From Pseudomonas sp. PGPPP3 (lineage in GTDB: Bacteria; Pseudomonadota; Gammaproteobacteria; Pseudomonadales; Pseudomonadaceae), in NCBI GenBank assembly GCA_002256055.1, contig NKIE01000180.1:1-6045 (forward strand): 6,045 nucleotides of DNA. The letters are read 5' to 3'. Both the position numbers and the translations under genes were made by a program. The first letter of the stretch is position 1, and each line of letters opens with the position of its first letter. The notes beneath the pieces are model-generated. The model was not told the DNA's origin. It saw only the letters and a program-made list of their open reading frames with translations, and did not search any database. Positions 1 through 6,045 of the stretch are shown here, piece by piece.

Positions 1-2545
1 ATTCGGAGGACACGCCCAACTCGCCCAGCGCCACCATTTCCGTCACTTCGATGCACAGCTTGCTGGCCGGCGGTTGCTGGCGGGCCAGCATGTCCTTGAG
101 CAACTGGTGAACTTCGCTATCCAACAGCGAGGAGGCGCTGAGGTTGAGGTTGACCTGCGCCAACTGCTGCAGATGCCGAGGATTTTGCGCCATCCAGTCG
201 AACAGGCGGCGGATCACCCAGCGATCAATGGCGCCGAGAAAACCGTAGCGTTCTGCTGCAGTAAGAAACTGCCCGGGGGCAATCCACTCGCCGGTTTGCG
301 GGTCGCGATAGCGCAGCAGGATTTCGTAGTGCCAGCCTTCCTGGGCGCGCTGCAGCGGCAGTACGGGCTGGAAGAACAGTTCGAAGTGTTGCTGCTCAAT
401 GGCGGCGCGCAAGCGGGTGATCCACTGCAGCTGGCGTTGGTGCTCGAGTAGGGCGCCATCGGCCTGGTTGAAGCGGTGCACGCGGTTGCGGCCATGGTTC
501 TTCGCCCGCTGGCTGGCGTTGTCGGCCCAGTTCAGGGCGGTTTCCCAGTCGCTGACTCCGGAGTCCAACTCCAGCAGGCCGATGCTCACATACAGGCGAA
601 ACGGCCGACCTTGCCAGGTAAAGACAAACTGCTCGACACAGGCCCGCAGGTGCTCGGCATGGGCCATGGCCGCAGCGGTCTCCACTTCACGCAGCAACAC
701 GGCAAATTCGTCGCCTCCGATGCGCGCCAGTTCGGCGTGACGCGGCAGGTGATGCTGCAGATGCAGGGCCAGTTGCCGCAGCAACTGGTCGCCGGCGGAG
801 TGGCCGCAGAGGTCGTTGACCTGCTTGAACTGGTCCAGGTCGAGGTACAGCAAGTGGCTGTAGCGGCGCCGCTCGGGGTGGCTCAGGGATTCTTGCAGCA
901 GGCGTTCCAGCTCGCGGCGATTGAGCAAGCCCGTTAGCGAATCGTGGCTGGCCAGGGTTTGCAGGTGCTCCTGATGGGCGTGACGCTCGCTGATGTCGAC
1001 GACGATGGCTTCGATGCTGTCTTGGTCGGGGAGTAGATACAGTGACAGGTAGACCCAAAGGGCGTTGCCGTGGTGATCGTGGATCTGGCATTCGCCGCAG
1101 ACGGTGGGATGGCTAGCGCTGAGCTGCAGCAGCAGGTGATTCCAGTCAGCGGCTTTCAGCAGGCTCTGGATTGGCAGGCCGAGCAGGCTGACTTTGTAGG
1201 TGGTACGGCCGAGCAGGCGCATAAAGCTCGGGTTGGCTTCGAGGATGGTGCCCTCGCGGGTGCAGCGCACGATGCCTTCGGCTGCATTGTTGAACAGTGC
1301 CTGGTAGCGCTGCAGATTGCCGATTGCTTGCTGCTGGCTGCTCAGCAGGTCGAGGCGCACCTGCTCCAGCTGCATGGCGCTAAGGATGCCAAACATAAAG
1401 AAGCTGATGGCGGGCAGGTAAATGCTCAGCTCATTGAGTAGCGGCACATTTGGCAACACGCCCATGCGGCTCAGCGGCAGGATGATCATCAGCAGGAACA
1501 CCGCTGACCACAACAGCAGCAACGGCTTGGCGAATGGCCGGCGCTGCTTGACGCCATAGAGGGTGATGCTGAGCTGGAACACGCCATTGAGGAGGAATAT
1601 GACGTTGATCAGCTGCTGCTGGCGATAGTCATTGATGCCCAGCACCGCCGGCGCCGCGCACAGGCCGATGATCAGAAACAGGCTGTTGCGCAGGTAGAGC
1701 AGCAGCGGTTCACGCAGCGCCAGCAGGTTGCAGATAAACAGCGTGCTGAAGATCAGCGTGGCGGCGCCCGCTAGATTCAGCAAGATGGTTGGCAGCGCCG
1801 GGTAGTGCGGCCATAACAGGTTGATCGGGCCAAGAATGGCGCTGTAATACACGGTGGCGCTCAGCAGGGTGGCGCAGTAGTAGCCCAGCTGCCGGTTGCG
1901 CAGCGTGCTGAATTTGGCCAGATGGAACAACGCCATGATCAGCAGGGCGCCGCAGATCAAGCCGCTTTTCAGCCAGCTGCGAACCAGCAGTTGCTTACTG
2001 CTGGTGGCAGAGACGATGGCCAGTGGCAGGTTGAGGGCGCTGCTGCTGCTGATGCGCAGGAGCACGTCAACGCGCTCGGCCTCCAGCGCCGGCAGCGGCA
2101 GGATAAAGTTCGGATAAGGCTCGCTGCGCTCACTGAACGGCTGTAGGTCACCGGCCTGGACGGCCGGCAGCAGGGCTGCGGGCTGGCTTGATCCAGGCGC
2201 GCCGACCCAGAGCTGGACGTGATCGACAAAGGGGTTGTCGATCACCAGTGACAGGGCGTCGCCGCCGGGGTTGTCGATACTAAAGGCGATCCACCAGGTG
2301 CTGCCGGAATAGCCGAGACGTGGGTTGCCCTGTTGCAGTACGCCGCCGCTGCGCAGTTGGGCCATGGCGTGCGCAGCGTCAAGGCTGGCATCAGGGTCTT
2401 CCAGTAACTGGCTCTGCACCACTGCAATCGGCTGCCGCAGGTTGGCTGAGTCTATGCTGAGGCTGGGCAGCGCGGCATGTGTTTGCCCCCCAACCATCAG
2501 CAACAGGGCTAGCAGCAGGCCAGGAAGGGCGCGCGACGACGTCAT
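1..2545 (-). CDS. 7TMR-DISM / PAS / GGDEF / EAL membrane c-di-GMP enzyme (C-terminus cut by window edge)
   Basis: Reading the minus strand from ATG at 2545 gives an open frame of 848 codons to the window edge. The start has GAGG (complement of 2554-2557) 8 bases upstream. Residues 1-24 look like a signal peptide ending THA-A. About 35-175 is a periplasmic 7TMR-DISMED2-like domain. Seven hydrophobic helices lie near 192-210, 218-240, 252-277, 283-303, 310-332, 340-357 and 372-392. A PAS domain spans about 412-520. GGDEF spans about 528-692, with HDSLTGLLNRR, the metal-site segment LDLDQFKQVND and an intact GGDEF at 610-614. The EAL domain begins near 705 and reads EILLR at 741-745, with NLNLS (799-803) and CIEVTE (831-836). 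Later EAL residues (DDFG, Lys, EGVE) lie beyond the window. It should make and/or degrade c-di-GMP at the inner membrane in response to a periplasmic signal. GGDEF looks catalytically competent by motif; EAL activity cannot be settled. In P. aeruginosa a GGDEF-EAL gene (PA0285, from memory) neighbours desA; orthology is not proven. Confidence 0.93.
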   Translation of the reverse strand, partial: MTSSRALPGLLLALLLMVGGQTHAALPSLSIDSANLRQPIAVVQSQLLEDPDASLDAAHAMAQLRSGGVLQQGNPRLGYSGSTWWIAFSIDNPGGDALSLVIDNPFVDHVQLWVGAPGSSQPAALLPAVQAGDLQPFSERSEPYPNFILPLPALEAERVDVLLRISSSSALNLPLAIVSATSSKQLLVRSWLKSGLICGALLIMALFHLAKFSTLRNRQLGYYCATLLSATVYYSAILGPINLLWPHYPALPTILLNLAGAATLIFSTLFICNLLALREPLLLYLRNSLFLIIGLCAAPAVLGINDYRQQQLINVIFLLNGVFQLSITLYGVKQRRPFAKPLLLLWSAVFLLMIILPLSRMGVLPNVPLLNELSIYLPAISFFMFGILSAMQLEQVRLDLLSSQQQAIGNLQRYQALFNNAAEGIVRCTREGTILEANPSFMRLLGRTTYKVSLLGLPIQSLLKAADWNHLLLQLSASHPTVCGECQIHDHHGNALWVYLSLYLLPDQDSIEAIVVDISERHAHQEHLQTLASHDSLTGLLNRRELERLLQESLSHPERRRYSHLLYLDLDQFKQVNDLCGHSAGDQLLRQLALHLQHHLPRHAELARIGGDEFAVLLREVETAAAMAHAEHLRACVEQFVFTWQGRPFRLYVSIGLLELDSGVSDWETALNWADNASQRAKNHGRNRVHRFNQADGALLEHQRQLQWITRLRAAIEQQHFELFFQPVLPLQRAQEGWHYEILLRYRDPQTGEWIAPGQFLTAAERYGFLGAIDRWVIRRLFDWMAQNPRHLQQLAQVNLNLSASSLLDSEVHQLLKDMLARQQPPASKLCIEVTEMVALGELGVSSE

Positions 2546-2605
2546 GAACGAAACCTCGGGGCATAAAGTGCTGCGCCTGAGCTTCTAGCTGAGCTGTTCG
2601 GGGAT

Positions 2606-2762
2606 ATTCGAGGCGCATTGAAATTCTAGTCGAAACAGGATTTGCTGCTGGGCCTGTTGCACATTGTGTGTCTCGAATGGGGCCTTGATGGGGCGGTGCG
2701 CCTGGTGTGATGTTTGTCGTGCCTATGCCGCTCTGGTGGTGACGCGGTAGGCGTGCTCGAAT
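2606..2762. promoter_or_regulatory. Divergent intergenic region with three CTCGAAT heptamers
   Basis: The 272 bases between the c-di-GMP enzyme (minus) and the chemoreceptor-like gene (plus) must hold both promoters. The heptamer CTCGAAT occurs at 2672-2678 and 2756-2762 on the plus strand and at 2606-2612 on the minus strand (as ATTCGAG). The two plus copies share an eighth base, G. A direct repeat CTGAGCT-N5-CTGAGCT lies at 2577-2595. I found no convincing -35/-10 pair for either gene. The minus-strand TAGAAT near 2627 resembles a -10 box but lacks a good -35. No RNA gene or terminator is visible. Function of the repeats is unknown and chance is possible. Confidence 0.2.
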
Positions 2763-2817
2763 GCAGGTGCGCCCGAGCAGTTGCTTGCCGTTGTGCTCAA
2801 TTCAAAGAGGTTTGCCG

Positions 2818-3900
2818 ATGCGTTCCGCTTATCTTCGTCATCCCCAAGCGTGCCTGCTGCACGGGCTTGGCCTGGTCATTCTGATGACGGTTTATCAACA
2901 GGGGCAGATGCCGTTGCACCTGAGCATCCCGGCCTATCTGCTGCTGGCGCTCTGGCCCTGGTTCGGCCCCTGGCAGCGTCCGGCTGAGGATGCGCCGCCG
3001 CCGGACGCAGCGCTGGCGGCGTTCAGCGCGTTGCGCCAGACCCTCGTGCGCAGCACCGACGAACATGCCTTGGTTGCGACTCAGCAGGCTGTAGCTGTGG
3101 CCCAGTTGGCGGATCAGTTGCACGCGCAGTTGCAGGCGTTGGCGCACCTGCGTCAGGGGGCTGAGGTGCTCAGTGACAGTGAGTTACAGAGTGCTCAGCG
3201 TGCCGAGCAGGGGCTGACGCTAGTCGGTGCTGTGCGAGAGCAGAGTGCGCAAGGTCAAGGCAGCCTGCAGCAAGCCCTGACCACGTTGCAGCAACTCAGC
3301 ACCGAGGCTGACGCCGGTCGTGAGTTGATGGCGGGGTTGAGCAGCAGTACCGAGCAGATCGAGAAGGTCACCCAGGTGATTCAGTCGATCGCCAGCCAGA
3401 CCAACTTGCTGGCGCTGAATGCGGCGATCGAAGCCGCGCGCGCGGGTGATGACGGGCGCGGTTTTGCTGTGGTCGCCGACGAGGTGCGCAACCTGGCCAA
3501 GCGCACCGCCACTGCGACCGAAGAGGTCACTCAGATCGTTGCCGATATTCGCCAGCGCAGTCAGGCCGCTGGCGCACGCATCGAGGCGCAAAGCCTGGCG
3601 CAGGCCCAGGCGTCTTCGCAGCTTGAGCAGAGCGGTCAGCAACTGGCCGGGATTAGCTCGTTGGCCGCCACGCTGGAGGCGCACATGGTGCAGCTAGGGG
3701 CCGGTGATCAGGCTCATCAGCAGCAGCTCGCCAGTGTGCTGACCGGGCTTGATAACTTGCATGACGATGTTCAGGTTGGCGAAGCGCAGGCTCGGCAACT
3801 GACGCTGGCCGCCGAGCAACTGCTGCTGCAGGCCGAGGGCGTGAGTCAGCAGCTTGCCGACGCTAATCTCGATGCCGTTTCAGGCGTGTCAGCGGGTTAA
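2818..3900 (+). CDS. Short methyl-accepting chemotaxis-type receptor without a recognisable sensor domain
   Basis: The product has 360 residues from ATG 2818, chosen because AAAGAGG (2804-2810) sits 7 bases upstream. An in-frame ATG at 2761 would add 19 residues with no comparable ribosome site. Two hydrophobic segments (about 11-26 and 35-50) are joined by a turn of roughly 8 residues, so there is no periplasmic ligand domain. The rest is a cytoplasmic, Gln/Ala/Leu-rich coiled coil. The receptor hairpin tip is unmistakable at 194-227: [17 protein letters not shown], then [15 protein letters not shown]. The arms on either side are roughly equal, about 140 residues each. I see no HAMP motif and no C-terminal CheR-docking pentapeptide; the protein ends SGVSAG. 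By family it should sit in a chemoreceptor array and influence a CheA kinase. Its input may come through the membrane helices or a partner protein. It is divergent from the c-di-GMP enzyme and convergent with the Crp/Fnr gene. The chemotaxis-like family is certain; pathway and signal are not. Confidence 0.93.
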   Translation: MRSAYLRHPQACLLHGLGLVILMTVYQQGQMPLHLSIPAYLLLALWPWFGPWQRPAEDAPPPDAALAAFSALRQTLVRSTDEHALVATQQAVAVAQLADQLHAQLQALAHLRQGAEVLSDSELQSAQRAEQGLTLVGAVREQSAQGQGSLQQALTTLQQLSTEADAGRELMAGLSSSTEQIEKVTQVIQSIASQTNLLALNAAIEAARAGDDGRGFAVVADEVRNLAKRTATATEEVTQIVADIRQRSQAAGARIEAQSLAQAQASSQLEQSGQQLAGISSLAATLEAHMVQLGAGDQAHQQQLASVLTGLDNLHDDVQVGEAQARQLTLAAEQLLLQAEGVSQQLADANLDAVSGVSAG

Positions 3901-4586
3901 GCCTGGGCGGCTTGCTGCAGGCGTTGCAGGTCGAGGATTTCGATTTCGCCATAGGTCAGCTGCACAATGCCCTGAGCTTGCAGCTCCTTGAGAATCTGGT
4001 TGGTGGTCTGGCGGGAGATGGCCAGCATCAGCGCCAGTTGTTCCTGCGGCAGTTGCAGCACGCGCCGTGAATGGCTGCTTTCCCCATAACCTTCGGCCAT
4101 TTGCAGCAATCGTCTGGCCAGGCGTGGTGCTGCCGGCAGTAGGCTCATGTCTTCCAGCGCAATAAACGCCAGGCGCAGTTTCTGGCTGAGCAGCAGGGCA
4201 AAGTCGCGCCAGTACTGCGGTTCTGCGCTGAGCAGGCGCTGCAGGCTGGCCTGGGGGATGTGCAGCAAGGTCACCGGGCCTTCGGCGCTGGCGTCGTGGG
4301 TGCGTGGCTGATTGTCGAACAGGGAGATTTCGCCAAACCAGTTGGGTGCTTCCACCAGGGTCAGCAGCGCCTCCTTGCCGGCCGGGTTAACCGCGCCAAT
4401 GCGCATGGCCCCGCTTAGCACGGCATACAGGCCGCAGGGCGGGTCGCCGCGGCGAAACAGGCTCTGGCCTGCACTCAGTTGGCGCAGGCTGGCAGCGTGC
4501 AGCAGGGCGTCCTGCAGGGCGACAGGTAAACCGTTGAACCAGTAACCGCCGAGCAGGCGCGTACGGTGGGTGTGGGCATCGTGCAT
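3897..4586 (-). CDS. Crp/Fnr-family transcriptional regulator
   Basis: The product has 229 residues from the ATG at 4586. An ATG two codons upstream (4592) is possible, but the GGA of the minus-strand ribosome site abuts it, whereas it lies 6 bases from 4586. The cyclic-nucleotide-binding beta-roll spans about 17-135. It carries FGEISLF (84-90) and PRTHDA (94-99), and the Glu86-to-Arg95 spacing matches the phosphate-binding cassette of cNMP domains. A dimer helix follows (about 125-150). A winged helix-turn-helix spans about 179-220, with [19 protein letters not shown] and the wing YGEIEILD. There is only one cysteine (Cys51), so no Fnr-type 4Fe-4S cluster is expected. The recognition helix reads SRQTTNQ; compared with Crp SRETVGR it keeps the first Arg but replaces Glu and the second Arg with Gln. 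It is expected to be a cytoplasmic DNA-binding dimer. It is divergent from the Mpo1-like gene, which is a plausible target. The ligand is unknown. Confidence 0.94.
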   Translation of the reverse strand: MHDAHTHRTRLLGGYWFNGLPVALQDALLHAASLRQLSAGQSLFRRGDPPCGLYAVLSGAMRIGAVNPAGKEALLTLVEAPNWFGEISLFDNQPRTHDASAEGPVTLLHIPQASLQRLLSAEPQYWRDFALLLSQKLRLAFIALEDMSLLPAAPRLARRLLQMAEGYGESSHSRRVLQLPQEQLALMLAISRQTTNQILKELQAQGIVQLTYGEIEILDLQRLQQAAQA

Positions 4587-4627
4587 GATCATTCCGCGAG
4601 TTTGTCGCCTGGCTGACCATCATGGAG

Positions 4628-4637
4628 GGCCATGGCC
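4628..4637. promoter_or_regulatory. Perfect palindrome GGCCATGGCC in the regulator / Mpo1-like divergent region
   Basis: The 67 bases between the two divergent starts contain the perfect 10-base palindrome GGCCATGGCC. Just before it is the short dyad CCAT-C-ATGG (4617-4625). The position suits an operator acting on both genes, for example autoregulation by the Crp/Fnr protein. It does not resemble the TGTGA (Crp) or TTGAT (Fnr) half-sites, but the regulator's recognition helix is not Crp- or Fnr-like either. Short GC palindromes arise easily by chance, so this is a weak call. Confidence 0.2.
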
Positions 4638-4653
4638 TTTGCGGATAACTATA

Positions 4654-5187
4654 ATGAAAACCCTGACCGACCACTTGGCGCAATACGCCGCGTATCACCG
4701 TGACCGGCGCAATATCGCCACCCATTTCATTGGCATTCCCCTGATCGTCCTGGCTGTCGCGGTGTTGTTGTCGCGGCCGGGGGCGGCGCTGTGGGGCCTG
4801 TGGTGCTCGCCGGCGTTGCTCACCGCCATCGCTGCGGGGCTGTTCTATTGCCGTCTCGACCTGCGCTTTGGCGCGGTGATGAGCGGTCTGCTGGGGCTCA
4901 GTCTGTGGCTCGCTGCCGATCTGGCGCAAAGTTCTACAGGTGTTTGGCTGGGCTGGGGCCTGGGGTTGTTTGTGCTGGGTTGGATCATCCAGTTCGTCGG
5001 CCACTACTACGAGGGGCGCAAGCCGGCGTTCGTCGATGACATCATGGGCCTGGCCGTTGGTCCGCTGTTTGTGGTGGCCGAACTCGGATTCCTTCTGGGC
5101 TTGCGTGAAGACGTGCGCCGCGCAGTCGAGGAGCGTGCCGGCCCCACCTGTCTGCGCGATCTGACGGCGTGCAAGCTGCCGCAGTAG
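4654..5187 (+). CDS. Mpo1-like (DUF962 / YGL010w family) membrane protein
   Basis: The product has 177 residues from ATG 4654 and begins MKTLTDHLAQYAAYHRD, as I would expect for bacterial members. A weak GGA (4643-4645) precedes it by 8 bases. A TTG at 4639 in the same frame has the better GGAGG (4624-4628) 10 bases upstream and would add five residues, so the start is not fully settled. Family signatures are YHRDRRN (14-20), THFIGIP (23-29) and QFVGHYYEGRKPAF (113-126), which supply conserved histidines 15, 24 and 117. About four or five hydrophobic segments (near 27-42, 45-65, 70-90, 96-113, 130-150) make it an integral membrane protein. The yeast founder Mpo1 is an iron-dependent dioxygenase that shortens 2-hydroxy fatty acids by one carbon (alpha-oxidation). 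That this protein does the same is inference from conserved histidines. It lies 182 bases upstream of desA in the same direction and is divergent from the Crp/Fnr gene. Confidence 0.9.
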   Translation: MKTLTDHLAQYAAYHRDRRNIATHFIGIPLIVLAVAVLLSRPGAALWGLWCSPALLTAIAAGLFYCRLDLRFGAVMSGLLGLSLWLAADLAQSSTGVWLGWGLGLFVLGWIIQFVGHYYEGRKPAFVDDIMGLAVGPLFVVAELGFLLGLREDVRRAVEERAGPTCLRDLTACKLPQ

Positions 5188-5286
5188 TGCCGCAGTTGTT
5201 CGTCCTGTGTCGCGATCTGCAGCGATCAGGGCGGACAAACTGGTTGATCTGGGTCTATATCCCCCTACATCTATCGAAAAGCAGTC

Positions 5287-5315
5287 GGGACATTTGTGCC
5301 TTGCTCGGAGATAAT
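5287..5315 (+). promoter_or_regulatory. Predicted sigma70-type promoter of desA
   Basis: GGGACA (5287-5292, 4 of 6 matches to TTGACA) is followed after exactly 17 bases by GATAAT (5310-5315, 5 of 6 to TATAAT). This predicts transcription from about 5321-5323 and a leader of about 48 bases before the desA ATG. It is the best -35/-10 pair I found in the 182-base gap between the Mpo1-like gene and desA. I see no clear hairpin-plus-T terminator after the Mpo1-like gene, so readthrough into desA is also possible. Confidence 0.45.
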
Positions 5316-5316
5316 G

Positions 5317-5331
5317 AGTGAACGCTTGTTC
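5317..5331. promoter_or_regulatory. Candidate DesT/FabR-type operator at the desA transcription start
   Basis: The sequence AGTGAACGCTTGTTC contains the inverted repeat GAAC-GCTT-GTTC (5320-5331). It begins two bases after the predicted -10 box and covers the predicted start of transcription, a classic repressor position. From memory, the TetR-family fatty-acid regulators DesT (Pseudomonas) and FabR bind palindromes with GTGAAC-type half-sites in unsaturated-fatty-acid gene promoters. The left half fits that pattern and the right half matches for four bases. The assignment to DesT is inference. Confidence 0.4.
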
Positions 5332-5369
5332 TGGTGACGGCGTTTTCCTTTCCAAGAGGCCATTCATCC

Positions 5370-6045
5370 ATGTGGTACAACGGTTTGCTCGACCTTTCGG
5401 CGTGGCAATTGCTGGCAGTGACCTTGCTGATAACGCACGTGACCATCGTCAGCGTGACGGTCTACCTGCATCGTTATTCGGCGCACCGCGCGCTGGGGCT
5501 GCACCCTGCGCTCAAGCACTTTTTCCGTTTCTGGCTGTGGCTGACCACGGCGCAGAACACCCGCGAGTGGACGGCCATCCACCGCAAACACCACGCCAAA
5601 TGCGAAACCGTGGATGACCCCCACAGCCCGGTGATCAAGGGCCTGCGCACCGTGCTGTTGACCGGTGCCGAGCTGTACCGCGCCGAGGCCGAAAACCCGG
5701 AAACCCTGCGCATCTACGGCAAGAACTGCCCGGAAGACTGGGTTGAACGTAACGTCTATTCGCGCTTCCCGGTCGGCGGCATCGCCATCATGGCGGTAAT
5801 CGACCTGGCCCTGTTCGGCGTGCTCGGCATGACCGTTTGGGCCGTGCAGATGATGTGGATTCCAGTGTGGGCGGCGGGCGTGGTCAATGGCCTGGGCCAT
5901 GCCATCGGCTACCGCAACTTCGAATGCCGCGACGCAGCGACCAACCTGTCGCCGTGGGGCATCATCATCGGCGGTGAAGAGCTGCACAACAATCACCACA
6001 CCTACCCGAACTCGGCCAAGCTGTCGGTCAAGCCGTGGGAGTTCG
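5370..6045 (+). CDS. desA: DesA, acyl-lipid delta-9 fatty acid desaturase (C-terminus cut by window edge)
   Basis: The frame opens at ATG 5370 (MWYNGLLDLSAWQL), with AAGAGG (5354-5359) 10 bases upstream, and is still open after 225 codons. All three histidine boxes of membrane di-iron desaturases are present: HRYSAH (34-39), HRKHH (71-75) and HNNHH (206-210). A further conserved His sits in NGLGHAIG (173-180). Hydrophobic segments lie near 10-32 and 136-170. The text closely matches my memory of Pseudomonas aeruginosa DesA (PA0286). That enzyme sits in the inner membrane and uses O2 and electrons to introduce a delta-9 double bond into acyl chains of existing phospholipids, adjusting membrane fluidity when oxygen is available. 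The missing part is the last portion of the protein, downstream of the third box. The gene has its own predicted promoter and a possible operator just upstream. The nearest upstream gene, Mpo1-like, is also a lipid enzyme candidate. Confidence 0.95.
   Translation, partial: MWYNGLLDLSAWQLLAVTLLITHVTIVSVTVYLHRYSAHRALGLHPALKHFFRFWLWLTTAQNTREWTAIHRKHHAKCETVDDPHSPVIKGLRTVLLTGAELYRAEAENPETLRIYGKNCPEDWVERNVYSRFPVGGIAIMAVIDLALFGVLGMTVWAVQMMWIPVWAAGVVNGLGHAIGYRNFECRDAATNLSPWGIIIGGEELHNNHHTYPNSAKLSVKPWEF

Noticed and set aside
74..1441. Several plus-strand frames over the c-di-GMP enzyme
   Set aside because: They are shadows of the minus-strand PAS-GGDEF-EAL frame, whose motifs are intact throughout.
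2797..2820. FliA (sigma28)-like promoter, TCAA plus GCCGAT, before the chemoreceptor gene
   Set aside because: The spacing between the elements is about two bases short, and GCCGAT overlaps the start codon, so a transcript would lack the translation start.
4650..4655. Perfect TATAAT overlapping the Mpo1-like start codon, as a -10 box
   Set aside because: No -35-like hexamer lies 16-18 bases upstream, and transcription would begin inside the gene.
4632..4703. A 23-codon frame (ATG 4632) overlapping the start of the Mpo1-like gene
   Set aside because: The GGAGG ribosome site is only 3 bases from this ATG, and the frame mostly overlaps a well-supported gene. There is nothing to show it is translated.
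5177..5196. Direct repeat TGCCGCAGT around the Mpo1-like stop codon
   Set aside because: Only two 9-base copies separated by 2 bases. There is no hairpin, T-run or mobile-element context, so this is probably chance.
4387..5367. A 326-codon open frame on the minus strand, antisense to the Mpo1-like gene and running into the Crp/Fnr gene
   Set aside because: The translation is low-complexity, Arg/Gln/Pro/Ala-rich with no recognisable domain. It lies opposite a clear family gene in high-GC DNA, which commonly gives long antisense frames.
5364..5999. A 211-codon minus-strand frame opposite desA
   Set aside because: It is entirely antisense to an unmistakable desaturase and its protein has no family features.

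Overview
The window is high-GC, densely coded DNA with the look of a Pseudomonas chromosome. The clearest evidence is the last gene, which closely matches what I remember of the Pseudomonas DesA acyl-lipid desaturase. The other protein families and the Shine-Dalgarno-led starts fit that origin. I see no RNA gene, CRISPR array, insertion sequence, phage gene or compositional break. This looks like ordinary core-type chromosome rather than a mobile island.

Layout. (1) 1-2545, minus strand: most of a large membrane-bound c-di-GMP enzyme. In order it has a signal peptide, a periplasmic 7TMR-DISM sensor domain, seven membrane helices, PAS, GGDEF and EAL. The EAL domain runs off the left edge of the window. 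(2) 2546-2817: a 272-base divergent intergenic region. (3) 2818-3900, plus strand: a short chemoreceptor-like protein with two membrane helices, almost no periplasmic loop and no recognisable HAMP. (4) 3897-4586, minus strand: a Crp/Fnr-family regulator whose stop codon overlaps that of the chemoreceptor. (5) 4654-5187, plus strand: a Mpo1-like (DUF962/YGL010w) membrane protein, divergent from the regulator. (6) 5188-5369: an intergenic region holding a good sigma70-type promoter and an inverted repeat at the predicted transcription start. (7) 5370 to the right edge, plus strand: desA, cut by the window end.

How the genes may work together. The left half is signal transduction: c-di-GMP turnover and a receptor array protein, read from one divergent region. 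The right half is membrane lipid chemistry: a desaturase and a putative 2-hydroxy-fatty-acid alpha-oxidation enzyme, both expected to be iron- and oxygen-dependent. A cyclic-nucleotide-type regulator sits between the halves. That these genes form one functional unit is inference only. From memory, P. aeruginosa PAO1 also has a GGDEF-EAL gene (PA0285) directly beside desA (PA0286), so the outer pair may be an old neighbourhood with the three middle genes varying.

The most useful non-obvious observation is the AGTGAAC-GCTT-GTTC dyad at the predicted desA transcription start. It looks like an operator for a DesT/FabR-type fatty-acid repressor. I do not see a clearly new multi-gene system here.
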